Source: Hydrogenophaga crassostreae
Lineage (GTDB): Bacteria; Pseudomonadota; Gammaproteobacteria; Burkholderiales; Burkholderiaceae_C
Reading direction: 5' to 3'
DNA: 64,000 bases
Assembly: GCF_001761385.1 (NCBI RefSeq)
Contig: NZ_CP017476.1
Location: forward strand, 4,763,501-4,827,500
The notes under the pieces were generated by a model. It ran no database searches. It saw only the letters and a list, made by a program, of their open reading frames with translations, and was not told the DNA's origin. A program made the translations under genes and the position numbers. Below, in pieces: positions 17,558 through 25,443 of this stretch (the first letter of the stretch is position 1; each line of letters begins with the position of its first letter).

Positions 17558-18112
17558 TCAGGCCAGGGCAGGCTGCGGACTTCTCGGCGCCCGTTCGCGC
17601 TGGCGCGGCTGCAAGCGCACCAGCACACGGCACACGGTCTCGGGCACGGCATCCACCAACGTGGCCATGTCGCGCAGGACCGGCATCGCCACGGAGGCGC
17701 CCTGACGCGCGCCGCCCGTGGCCAGGCGGATCAGCGTCAGCAGGTGGCGGATGCGCCGCTCCACAGGACCCGAACGCAGGGCCATCAGATGCATGCTCCA
17801 ACGCTGCTGCTGCGCGACCAGCCGGCCGAGCAGGCTTTCGCGACTCAGGCGGTCGACCTGGGGCACCGTGCGCAAACGGCTGGGCAACAAGGCCGTTGCC
17901 TGGGTGCCTTCGTCGAGACCGCAGGCACGGGGCAGGTTCAGCCAGTCACCGGGCAGGGCCAGGTGCCAGGCGGCTTCGCCCGGAGCTTGCGCACCCTTGA
18001 CCAGCAACATGCCTTGTTCGACTTGCCACATGGGCGCCTGGGGGTCGACCAGCGTCGACAAAGCCTGGCCGCGCGCCAGCATGAGGCAATCGGCGGGAAG
18101 TGTGGGGTTCAT
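17558..18112 (-). CDS. Crp/Fnr-type transcriptional regulator (divergent N-terminal domain)
   Basis: 184 aa from the ATG at 18112, which has GGAG seven bases upstream. The remaining upstream frame is non-coding. The N-terminal half has only a weak cyclic-nucleotide-type beta-roll (WQVEQGMLLVKG, WHLALPGDWLNLPRACGL). The C-terminal part is a Crp-like helix-turn-helix: ERRIRHLLTLIRLA, then MPVLRDMATLVDAVPETVCRVLVRL. No Fnr-type four-Cys cluster is present. It sits directly upstream of SHP on the same strand and probably controls the SHP operon. The ligand is unknown. Confidence 0.85.
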   Translation of the reverse strand: MNPTLPADCLMLARGQALSTLVDPQAPMWQVEQGMLLVKGAQAPGEAAWHLALPGDWLNLPRACGLDEGTQATALLPSRLRTVPQVDRLSRESLLGRLVAQQQRWSMHLMALRSGPVERRIRHLLTLIRLATGGARQGASVAMPVLRDMATLVDAVPETVCRVLVRLQPRQRERAPRSPQPALA

Positions 18113-18190
18113 GTCGGGCTCCAGAAACGGGGTTGCGGTCAGTGTTGAGGTGGTCTGGGACCGATGCTGCGCCCGGGCACCTGTACGCGG

Positions 18191-18220
18191 TCTGAAGCGC
18201 GCGTTCATCCCGCGTTCAGA
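18191..18220. promoter_or_regulatory. Candidate response-regulator operator before the PepSY/two-component operon
   Basis: GTTCA at 18203-18207 and 18214-18218 form a direct repeat with an 11-bp period, the usual geometry of OmpR-family tandem sites. TCTGAA at 18191 also mirrors TTCAGA at 18215-18220. The site lies 23-52 bp before the PepSY ATG (18243), between the divergent SHP-side and kinase-side operons, so the regulator at 18589 could control both. Sequence-based inference only. Confidence 0.5.
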
Positions 18221-18242
18221 AAGCCTGGGGGACAATCACCGC

Positions 18243-18578
18243 ATGTACTTGCTGCCACCCCGCTCTGTGCGTTGCCTGACCGTTGCCATGTCGGCGGTGC
18301 TCGCACTGCTGTCCAGCCAGGGCACGGCGCAGGCGAGCAGCCGCGACGACCATGAGCGCGCCCACAGCGCGGTGCAGGCGGGCGAGGTCATGCCGCTGGA
18401 ACAGGTGCTCGAACGGGTTGCCAGAGATCAACCTGGACAGGTTCTGAAAATCGAGCTGGAGCGCGAAGACGGCTTGTGGATCTACGAAGTCAAAGTGCTG
18501 CGCGCCGATGGCCAGTTGGTCAAACTCCTGCTGGACGCGCGCACCGCCGATGTGCTGCGCAAGCGCCGAAGCCACTGA
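18243..18578 (+). CDS. Exported PepSY-domain protein of a two-component locus
   Basis: 111 aa. A signal peptide (TVAMSAVLALLSSQGTAQA) is followed by one PepSY unit: GEVMPLEQVLERVARDQPGQ, VLKIELERED, WIYEVKVLRADGQLVKLLLDA, a textbook arrangement. It comes 10 bp before the response regulator gene and is part of the same operon. Periplasmic PepSY proteins next to kinase-regulator pairs often modulate the kinase sensor domain. That role is suggested here by position only. Confidence 0.85.
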   Translation: MYLLPPRSVRCLTVAMSAVLALLSSQGTAQASSRDDHERAHSAVQAGEVMPLEQVLERVARDQPGQVLKIELEREDGLWIYEVKVLRADGQLVKLLLDARTADVLRKRRSH

Positions 18579-18588
18579 GCGCCCAGCC

Positions 18589-19251
18589 ATGCGCATCCTG
18601 CTGGTCGAAGACGAACCCACCTTGCGCGCGCAACTGCGCCAGGGTTTGCAAGACGCTGGCTATGCCGTGGACGAAACCGACAACGGTCGCGACGCGCATT
18701 ACCTGGGCGACACCGAAGCCTTTGACGCCGTGGTGCTTGATCTGGGCTTGCCGATGCTGGACGGCTTGTCGGTGCTCAAGCGCTGGCGCGATGACGGGCG
18801 CGCCATGCCCGTGCTGATCCTGACGGCGCGCGACAACTGGAGCGAAAAGGTGGCAGGCATCGACGCCGGTGCCGACGACTACCTCACCAAACCGTTTCAC
18901 ATGGAAGAGCTGCTGGCGCGCCTGCGCGCGCTCATCCGGCGCGCCAACGGCCAGGCTTCGCCGGTGCTTCAATGCGGAGCGCTGGCGCTGGACACGCGCA
19001 GCGGCCGCGTCACGCTTGCCGGCCAACCCATCGCGCTGACCAGCCACGAATACAAGGTGCTCGATTACCTGATGCACCGCCCCGGCACCGTGGTCTCGCG
19101 CAGCGAACTCACCGAGCACATTTACGCACAGGACTTTGACCGCGACTCCAACACCATCGAGGTGTTTGTTGGCCGCCTGCGCAAGAAGCTGCCGTCCGAT
19201 CTGATCGAAACCGTGCGCGGCATGGGCTACCGGTTGACCGCGCCTGCATGA
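18589..19251 (+). CDS. OmpR-family response regulator
   Basis: 220 aa, typical length. Receiver: RILLVEDEPTLR, phospho-acceptor Asp51 in VVLDLGLPMLDG, Thr in ILTARD, Lys in YLTKPFHMEEL. C-terminal winged helix: LTSHEYKVLDYLMHRPGTVVS, DRDSNTIEVFVGRLRKKL, ETVRGMGYRL. It belongs to the QseB/PmrA-like branch. The stop overlaps the start of the kinase gene by four bases. It is the likely binder of the 11-bp-periodic repeat at 18203-18218. Confidence 0.95.
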   Translation: MRILLVEDEPTLRAQLRQGLQDAGYAVDETDNGRDAHYLGDTEAFDAVVLDLGLPMLDGLSVLKRWRDDGRAMPVLILTARDNWSEKVAGIDAGADDYLTKPFHMEELLARLRALIRRANGQASPVLQCGALALDTRSGRVTLAGQPIALTSHEYKVLDYLMHRPGTVVSRSELTEHIYAQDFDRDSNTIEVFVGRLRKKLPSDLIETVRGMGYRLTAPA

Positions 19252-20675
19252 CATCGCCCGAAGACAAGCCTGCTGAGCCTGCCCGGCCCCCGCGCCACTG
19301 GGCGCACTCGCTGCGTCTTCGCCTGCTCGCGGCCACGCTGGTGGCGCTGGCTTTGGCGCTGTTGCTCTCGGGCTGGATCCTCAGCGGCCTGTTCAAAGAA
19401 CATGTGATGCGCCAGTTCGAGGTGACGCTCACCCAGCAGCTCGACCAGCTTACAGCGCAGCTGGACTTCGATGTCCAGGGCCAACCACTGATCGACCCGG
19501 CAACGCTGTCGGACCCGCGTTGGCAAAAGCCCTATTCGGGCCTTTACTGGCAGATCGACAAAGTCAGTCCGAACCAGCAAACCCGGGCCGGGGTACTGCG
19601 CTCGCGATCGCTGTGGGACACGCAATTGACGCTGACCGCCGATGCGCTGGATGACGGCGCACTCCATGTGCACCACGGCAACGGCCCCCAGGGCGCCAGC
19701 GTGATGATGATCGAGCGCACCGTTCGCAGCGCCGACAGCCCGGACGCCCGCTGGCGGCTGGTCGTTGCCTCGGACTCACAGCCCACGCTGGCAGCCATCG
19801 CGAGCTTCAACCAGACGCTGGCACTGGCCCTGGGCGCCTTGGCGCTGCTGCTGGCCCTGGCCGCCCTGGCGCAGGTGGCCATTGGCCTGGCGCCGTTGCG
19901 CAAGATGCAGACCGCTCTTCAGGCGGTTCGCGAAGGCAGGCGCTCGCGGCTGCAAGGCGCGTTTCCGCTGGAAATGCAGCCGCTGATCGACGACTTCAAT
20001 GGCGTGCTGGACCGCAACGCCGAAGTGGTCGCGCGGGCGCGAACGCAGGCGGGCAATCTGGCGCATGCGCTCAAGACACCGCTGGCCGTGCTGGGCCAGG
20101 CGGCCGAACAATCGCAGGCACGACCGGCGCCAGAATTGGCAGCGCTGGTGAGCGAGCAAGTCGAGACAGCCCGGCGCCACATCGACTGGCACCTGGCCCG
20201 TGCCCGCGTGGCCGCCTCCACCCGCCTGCCCGGCCTGCGCACGCCGGTGGCCCCGGTGATCGCCGGACTGCTGCGTGTGATGCAGCGCGTGAACGCGGCG
20301 CGGGAATTGAGCTTCACCACCCACGACACGCATGCCGACCTCGCCTTTGCCGGCGAGGCGCAAGACCTGCAGGAAATGCTGGGCAACCTGCTGGAGAACG
20401 CCGCGCAATGGGCCAGGGCAGCGGTGCAAGTGCACGTGGAGCGCGTTGCCGACCGGCTGGTCATCCAGGTCGAAGACGACGGTCCCGGCATTGCTTTGGC
20501 GCAACGCGAGACCGCTTTGTCGCGTGGCGGGCGGCTCGACGAACGGGCCCCTGGCAGCGGTTTGGGCCTGGCCATCGTGGCCGATCTGGCGCAGCTCTAT
20601 GGCGGCAGCATCGCGCTGGAAACCAGCGCACTGGGCGGCTTGCGCGTCTGTCTCAAGCTGCCTGCGGCAGCGTGA
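19248..20675 (+). CDS. Membrane sensor histidine kinase
   Basis: 475 aa. Two transmembrane helices (about residues 22-46 and 183-210) frame a periplasmic sensor domain of about 135 residues, followed by a HAMP-like linker, the H box NLAHALKTPLAVLGQ, N box NLLENAAQWARAA, G1 VEDDGPGIA and G2 GSGLGLAIVADLA. This is the QseC/PhoQ-like class with the A-H-x-L-K-T-P-L phosphorylation box. The substrate regulator is the overlapping gene. Convergent with eptA, six bases away. In other bacteria SHP loci are also reported beside two-component genes. Confidence 0.92.
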   Translation: MTSPEDKPAEPARPPRHWAHSLRLRLLAATLVALALALLLSGWILSGLFKEHVMRQFEVTLTQQLDQLTAQLDFDVQGQPLIDPATLSDPRWQKPYSGLYWQIDKVSPNQQTRAGVLRSRSLWDTQLTLTADALDDGALHVHHGNGPQGASVMMIERTVRSADSPDARWRLVVASDSQPTLAAIASFNQTLALALGALALLLALAALAQVAIGLAPLRKMQTALQAVREGRRSRLQGAFPLEMQPLIDDFNGVLDRNAEVVARARTQAGNLAHALKTPLAVLGQAAEQSQARPAPELAALVSEQVETARRHIDWHLARARVAASTRLPGLRTPVAPVIAGLLRVMQRVNAARELSFTTHDTHADLAFAGEAQDLQEMLGNLLENAAQWARAAVQVHVERVADRLVIQVEDDGPGIALAQRETALSRGGRLDERAPGSGLGLAIVADLAQLYGGSIALETSALGGLRVCLKLPAAA

Positions 20676-20681
20676 TGACGC

Positions 20682-22379
20682 TCACTTCGCACAGGGCCTG
20701 AACGCGTCCAGCCCGGGTTGATAGACCTGGGTTTTCACATCCATCAGGCCCAGCACCGTGTGGAACAGGTTGTCGTGGGAAACCGGCTCGGCCGAGCGCT
20801 GCTTCAGGCAGCCCGTGGCAACCCCTGAGCGGGTTTGCAGGCCAGGCGAAAGCCAGCCCACCATGGGCACATGGGTTTGTTGTTCGGGTGCGAACGCGTA
20901 AGGAACGCCGTGCAGGTAGAGGCCTTTTTCGCCCAGCGATTCGCCGTGGTCCGACATGTAGATCAGACCGGTGTCGTTGGTGCCCTGCTCGGCGCGCGCC
21001 TTCAGCCATTGCAACGCGCTGTCGAGGAACGCATCGGTCTGGGCGATGGTGTTGTCGTAGGCATTGACCAGTTGCTCGGGCGGGCAGTCCGACAAGGTTG
21101 CGCTGGCGCACTCGGGTTGAAACGGCCGCATATCGGGTGGGCGGCGCTTGAAATACGCGGGGCCATGGCTGCCCATCTGGTGCATCACCAGCACCACGCC
21201 CCTGGCGCGGCGCGCTGGATCGAGCGCCTCGATGCGGGCATCCAGACCGTCAATCATCACCGTGTCCGCGCATTCGCCACCGCCACACAGACCGGGCAAC
21301 GCCAGGGCGTGCGTGTCAACGTTGGGGATACGGTCACAAACACCTTTGCAACCCGACTGGTTGTCCACCCAGAGCACGGCCAGGCCAGCGCGCTGCAACA
21401 CGTCCAACAGGTTTTCTTCATGGGCTGGCTGGTCGCCACCCTCCTCGCGGGTCAGGGGCGAAAACATGCAGGGCAACGACACCTGGGTATTGGTGCCGCA
21501 AGAGGTTGCGGCGCTGAAATTCACCAGGCTGCCCTGGGTTTCCCACTGCGCCAGCCTGGGCGTGGTGGGCCGTGGGTAGCCATTGAGCTGCCAGTTCTGC
21601 GCCCGCGCGGTTTCACCCGCTACCAGCATCAACAATGGGCCGCGCGTTTGTGCCGCATAGCTGGCACCCAGCTGCGCGTCCTCCCCTGTTTTTTTCAATA
21701 CACGCGCTTCGCGTGGAATTTGTTGCGCGATCAGAATGCCCGAGGCGTAGGCGCTGTTGAGCGGGTTGATCATGTAGCGCACCCCCTTCTGGTTGCGCAT
21801 CAGGGACGACAGCCCCTGGTAGCCCGCCAGAACCGATGCCACCACCACGGCCAGTCCCACCAGAATGCCCACGCCATTGCGCCCCAGATGCGCCCAAATC
21901 GAGTGTTGCGCCATGGGCTTGCGCCAGATCCACCACAAGGCAGGGCCCGCCACCAGCAACACGCTGACCACCAGGCGCCATGACAGCAAATCGCGCACCT
22001 CGTGGGCATCGGTGTGCATCACGTTGGCCATCATGGTCGAATCGATCACCGCCTGGAACTGCCACATGAAGTAGCTGTTGAACGCGGTCACCAGAACCAG
22101 AACCGAGGCCAGCAAACGGTAGATGCGGGGCCAGTGCAGCAAGCTCAGCATCGCCGCGGTGCCGCCGAACACCATCAGGCCCATGGCCGCCAGCAACACG
22201 CCGCGCTGGGCAAGGCTTTGTTCCAGCCCCAGCAATTTCTGCCACAACGGCAAATTGCCCACCGTGGCGATCCACAGGGCGAGGCCCCACACCGCCAGCC
22301 AGGCGGAACCTGAGGATCGGTGGGTATCTGAAAGATCGGTTGTAGCGACGGCGGAGCGTGGGGAAGCAGGCGAAAACAT
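20682..22379 (-). CDS. eptA: Lipid A phosphoethanolamine transferase
   Basis: 565 aa from the ATG at 22379 (a GTG at 22406 would add nine residues). Five N-terminal transmembrane helices precede a periplasmic sulfatase-fold domain with the metal/nucleophile motifs GETARAQNW (Glu256), SCGTNTQVSLPCMF (Thr296, the phosphoethanolamine acceptor), and the C-terminal MSDHGESLGEKGLYLHG. It transfers phosphoethanolamine from phosphatidylethanolamine to lipid A phosphates, lowering the negative charge and giving polymyxin tolerance. It carries a PmrA-like box upstream and sits beside the two-component pair encoded at 22511-24594. Confidence 0.94.
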   Translation of the reverse strand: MFSPASPRSAVATTDLSDTHRSSGSAWLAVWGLALWIATVGNLPLWQKLLGLEQSLAQRGVLLAAMGLMVFGGTAAMLSLLHWPRIYRLLASVLVLVTAFNSYFMWQFQAVIDSTMMANVMHTDAHEVRDLLSWRLVVSVLLVAGPALWWIWRKPMAQHSIWAHLGRNGVGILVGLAVVVASVLAGYQGLSSLMRNQKGVRYMINPLNSAYASGILIAQQIPREARVLKKTGEDAQLGASYAAQTRGPLLMLVAGETARAQNWQLNGYPRPTTPRLAQWETQGSLVNFSAATSCGTNTQVSLPCMFSPLTREEGGDQPAHEENLLDVLQRAGLAVLWVDNQSGCKGVCDRIPNVDTHALALPGLCGGGECADTVMIDGLDARIEALDPARRARGVVLVMHQMGSHGPAYFKRRPPDMRPFQPECASATLSDCPPEQLVNAYDNTIAQTDAFLDSALQWLKARAEQGTNDTGLIYMSDHGESLGEKGLYLHGVPYAFAPEQQTHVPMVGWLSPGLQTRSGVATGCLKQRSAEPVSHDNLFHTVLGLMDVKTQVYQPGLDAFRPCAK

Positions 22380-22432
22380 CTTGAAAAAGGAGACGCCAGC
22401 ACACACCGGCCGAGAGAGCTTAGACAGCCGAC

Positions 22433-22449
22433 GTTATCTGATCCTTAAG
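22433..22449 (-). promoter_or_regulatory. PmrA-like box upstream of eptA
   Basis: On the minus strand the site reads CTTAAG-GATCA-GATAAC, two half sites with an 11-bp period, resembling the PmrA/BasR consensus YTTAAK-N5-YTTAAK; the second half is degenerate. A possible -10 (TCTAAG) lies eight bases downstream, so the box would overlap the -35 position, as expected for an activator of this class. The distance to the eptA ATG is 53 bp. Confidence 0.5.
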
Positions 22450-22470
22450 GCTGCAAAAACCGCAGCACGT

Positions 22471-22510
22471 GGCTGTCGGTGAGCCTACGGCAGATGGCTC
22501 ACCGCCAGCC
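22471..22510 (-). terminator. Strong hairpin directly after the kinase gene; probable terminator/insulator
   Basis: Near-perfect inverted repeat abutting the stop codon of the kinase gene: GGCTG-T-CGGTGAGCC, a 10-base loop, then GGCTCACCG-C-CAGCC (14 pairs, one mismatch). There is no U-run immediately after, but TTTTT appears ten bases further along on the minus strand, within a second small GCTGC/GCAGC hairpin. It sits between the kinase gene and the eptA promoter and could terminate or insulate. Confidence 0.55.
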
Positions 22511-23872
22511 TTACGCGCGGCCCGCGCCACGCTGGCCAATGGGCCACCGCAGCGTGAAACGGGTGCCCATGGGTGCCACGCCTTGATCGCGAAGCAAGGT
22601 CGCGCCCATTTCCTCGGCGATGCGCTCCACCAACCGCAGGCCCAGACCCATTCCCCCCCGATCGGCTGACGCCCCGGCGGTCTGGCGCTGCTGGCCATCG
22701 TCTGACACCGATACCCGGATCTCGCTGGCGGTCTGTTCAACCTCAACACCCACCTGGGTGTGGGGTGGCGTGTGTTGCAGCGCGTTGTCGATCAGATTGC
22801 GCAAAGCCAGCTCCAGCAGCAGAGGCGCCACAGCCAGCGTCACCGGTGTGTCGGGCCGCGAGAGCGACAGCTCGTGTTCGGTATCGTGGGCCTTTTGGGC
22901 ATGGCTTGAAACCAGTTGCAGCGCCACCTCGCCCACGTCGACAGAAGCCAACGCCTGCCCCGCATGACGGCCGCTGGCTCCCGCACGCTGGGCGCGCGCG
23001 AGATCGAGCAGTTGCGCCAGAATGCGCCCCGCGCGCAAAGACTCATGCTCAAGCTGGGTCAGGCGCTCGGGCGTGGGGTTGGCCTGCGCCGCGCTGGCCA
23101 GCAAGGTCATGGCTGCCAAAGGCGTGCGCAATTCGTGGGCCACGTCCGAGGCAAAGTCCCGCTCCCGCTGGGCCTGTTTTTGAAGGCTGTCCACCAGTGT
23201 ATTGATGGCCAGGACAGTGCTGTTGAATTCACGAAACCGGTGCTCGGCATCCATGCGCTGACCCGAAAACCCATCGAGCGCAGCCACCTCGCTGGAGAGC
23301 TGATCCAAAGGTCGCAAACCCCGCCGAATCGCCCACCACAGCAACAACGTTACCAACGGGAAAATGAGCAAGGCCGGCTGGGCAACGTGTTCGGCGATGT
23401 CTTTGCCCAGCTCGCTGCGCTTTTGCATGTCCATCAAGACCACCACACGCCGCTGATGGCCGTTTTGCTGCAGGGCCACGGTGTACAGCCGCCGCTCACC
23501 CGTGCTTTGCGGTGTTTGATAGGGCACGCTGGCAAATCCGTGCACCGGAATATTGGCGAGGTTCAGGCCCGGGGCCATCTGGTGGCTGTCGATCACCAGC
23601 TGGCCGTCTTGCCAGTCCATCACCGCCACATCTTGCAGGTACTCATGCTGGAACCCGTCAAGCAAGGCCGGGTCGACGACCGCCTGCGATGCGGGCACTG
23701 TCTGCAGCCACAATCGCGCCACCGACACCAGCTGGCCGTCGGAGAATTTGCGGGACTCCCGCAGGCCGGTGCCCCAGGCCACGGCGAGCAGCGTCAACCA
23801 GACCACCAGGACGGCGCCCAGCGTCCAGCGCAACAAATAGCGCTGCAAGGTGGGTTGCCCGGCGAATCTCAC
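22511..23872 (-). CDS. PmrB/QseC-like sensor histidine kinase
   Basis: 453 aa. Two transmembrane segments (VWLTLLAVAWGTG near the N-terminus; LLIFPLVTLLLWWAIRRGL) flank a periplasmic domain of about 140 residues. Then a HAMP-like linker, H box DVAHELRTPLAAMTLL, N box LRNLIDNALQHTP, VSDDG and GMGLGLRLVERIAEEMG. It overlaps the response regulator gene by four bases. Its position between eptA and the PAP2 phosphatase gene suggests it senses cationic peptides or metal ions as PmrB does. Inference from context. Confidence 0.9.
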   Translation of the reverse strand: MRFAGQPTLQRYLLRWTLGAVLVVWLTLLAVAWGTGLRESRKFSDGQLVSVARLWLQTVPASQAVVDPALLDGFQHEYLQDVAVMDWQDGQLVIDSHQMAPGLNLANIPVHGFASVPYQTPQSTGERRLYTVALQQNGHQRRVVVLMDMQKRSELGKDIAEHVAQPALLIFPLVTLLLWWAIRRGLRPLDQLSSEVAALDGFSGQRMDAEHRFREFNSTVLAINTLVDSLQKQAQRERDFASDVAHELRTPLAAMTLLASAAQANPTPERLTQLEHESLRAGRILAQLLDLARAQRAGASGRHAGQALASVDVGEVALQLVSSHAQKAHDTEHELSLSRPDTPVTLAVAPLLLELALRNLIDNALQHTPPHTQVGVEVEQTASEIRVSVSDDGQQRQTAGASADRGGMGLGLRLVERIAEEMGATLLRDQGVAPMGTRFTLRWPIGQRGAGRA

Positions 23873-24594
23873 AGCGAGGGACCCCGGGCAGCAGGCGCAG
23901 TGGCCGCAACGGACTCGCGGGGAATGAAATACCCCACACCGCGCACCGTCTTGATCAGCGACTCGCCCAGCTTGCGCCGCAGGTGATGCACATGCACCTC
24001 GATGGCATTGCTTTCCAGCGATTCGCCAAAACCATACAGCGCCGACTCCAGGCGCGACTTCGACAACACCTGGGGCATTGCCTGGAACAGCGCCAGCAGC
24101 AAGGCAAATTCCTTGGCGCCGAGCACCACACTTTCCCCCGCACGCTCCACCGTATGGGCCGCCGGATCGATCACCAGATCGCCATGCTGAATCACCGGGC
24201 TGCTGCGCCCGCCCGCGCGGCGCAGCATGGCCCGCAGGCGGGCCAGCAGTTCGTTGGGATCAAAGGGCTTGACGATGTAGTCATCGGCGCCGCTGTCCAG
24301 TCCGCCGATGCGGTCGCTCACGCCATCGCGCGCCGTCATGATCAGCACAGGCATATCGTTGCGAGGCAAGGCGCCCGCCCGGCTGGCGTTGCGCCGAACG
24401 CGCGCCAGCAAATCGAGCCCGTCGCCATCGGGCAAACCCAGGTCCAGCAACATCACGTCAAACGGCTCCACCACCAGCGCACCCCACGCCTGATCCAGCG
24501 TGGCGCAAACGTCGACCGCGTAGCCCGCGCGCCGCAAAGAGTCGCTGAGGCCACCGGCAATGCCCGGATCGTCTTCCACCACAAGTGCACGCAT
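23869..24594 (-). CDS. PmrA/QseB-like response regulator
   Basis: 241 aa, OmpR family. Receiver: RALVVEDDPGIAGGL, phospho-acceptor Asp51 (VMLLDLGLPDGDG), ILMTARDGV and YIVKPFDPNEL. DNA-binding winged helix at 150-225, ending ESLIKTVRGVGYFIP. It is the first gene of a two-gene operon with the kinase, transcribed divergently from the PAP2 gene. PmrA-like boxes lie upstream of the PAP2 gene (24653-24669) and eptA (22433-22449), so these two envelope genes are the predicted regulon. Which box belongs to its own promoter is unclear. Confidence 0.92.
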   Translation of the reverse strand: MRALVVEDDPGIAGGLSDSLRRAGYAVDVCATLDQAWGALVVEPFDVMLLDLGLPDGDGLDLLARVRRNASRAGALPRNDMPVLIMTARDGVSDRIGGLDSGADDYIVKPFDPNELLARLRAMLRRAGGRSSPVIQHGDLVIDPAAHTVERAGESVVLGAKEFALLLALFQAMPQVLSKSRLESALYGFGESLESNAIEVHVHHLRRKLGESLIKTVRGVGYFIPRESVAATAPAARGPSL

Positions 24595-24652
24595 GGGTTC
24601 AACAGGGGCACAGGCCCCATCAAAGTCAAAACGCCCATTATCCCGGCGCTGG

Positions 24653-24669
24653 TTAAGGTTGCCTTAAAG
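24653..24669 (+). promoter_or_regulatory. PmrA-like box in the divergent promoter region of pmrA-like and PAP2 genes
   Basis: GTTAAG-GTTGC-CTTAAA, two half sites with 11-bp period, close to the PmrA/BasR consensus YTTAAK-N5-YTTAAK. It sits 41-22 bp before the ATG at 24691. TAATCT at 24680-24685 could be the -10, putting the -35 inside the box. The implied transcription start is at or next to the ATG, so the PAP2 mRNA would be leaderless or the protein starts at the in-frame GTG at 24742. Confidence 0.55.
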
Positions 24670-24690
24670 TGCCGCCCCTAATCTGGCGGC

Positions 24691-25443
24691 ATGGAACTCT
24701 CGCTCCCCCTATCTGCCTCACACTTTCGCGTTTCAGCTGGCGTGAGGTCCCTGGTGTCCGCATGGCTGATGCTGCTCGCGGCGACGGTGGGCTGGGACCT
24801 GCTCGGTCTCGACATGGCCGTGATGCTGCATATCGGCACCCCGACCGGGTTTCCATTGCAAGACAACTGGTGGTTATCCACCGTCCTGCACGACAAGCTC
24901 AGGCTGGTGGCCCAGTTGCTGTTTGTGGTGATGCTGGTCTGGGCCAGTTGGCCCATGCGCACCGGCGGGCTGCCCAGGCGAGAGCGCTGGTTGCTGGTTG
25001 GGCTGGTGGTGGCCTCACTGCTGGTGGTGAACCTGATCAAGCTCAACAGCCGCACCAGTTGCCCATGGGACCTGCATGCCTTTGGGGGCGACGCGCGCTA
25101 TGTGTCGCACTGGCTGTTGAACGTGGGCGATGGCGGCGGCGGCCGCTGCTTTCCGGGAGGCCACGCTTCCAGCGCTTTCGCCTTCTTCGCGCTGTGCCTG
25201 CCCTGGCTGTGCCCACCCTCAGGATCACAGCGCAGCCGGGCTCCGGGCTGGCGCTGGCTGTTTTTGGTGCTGACCGTCGGCTTGGTGGCCGGCGTCACGC
25301 AAACCCTGCGCGGTGCACACCACCCGAGTCACACCCTGTGGACGCTGGTGATCTGCATGGGCATTTCGATCGTTGGCTGGGCGATAGGCCAGCGCTGGCT
25401 GCAGGCCAGACCCCAGGCATCAGCTCAGGCCGGCAAGCCGTAG
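24691..25443 (+). CDS. PAP2-family phosphatase, probable lipid A or lipid phosphate phosphatase
   Basis: 250 aa with about six transmembrane helices. The three PAP2 motifs are of the variant seen in putative lipid A phosphatases: KLNSRTSCPWDL in place of K-x6-RP, CFPGGHASS in place of PSGH, and RGAHHPSHTLWT for the His/Asp segment. Periplasmic active site expected. With EptA and a PmrA-like pair next door, a role in removing or moving lipid A phosphates (as LpxE/LpxF or LpxT) is likely but not proven. Start: ATG 24691, or GTG 24742 (see the box entry). Its 3' end overlaps the convergent epimerase gene by 19 bp. Confidence 0.85.
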   Translation: MELSLPLSASHFRVSAGVRSLVSAWLMLLAATVGWDLLGLDMAVMLHIGTPTGFPLQDNWWLSTVLHDKLRLVAQLLFVVMLVWASWPMRTGGLPRRERWLLVGLVVASLLVVNLIKLNSRTSCPWDLHAFGGDARYVSHWLLNVGDGGGGRCFPGGHASSAFAFFALCLPWLCPPSGSQRSRAPGWRWLFLVLTVGLVAGVTQTLRGAHHPSHTLWTLVICMGISIVGWAIGQRWLQARPQASAQAGKP

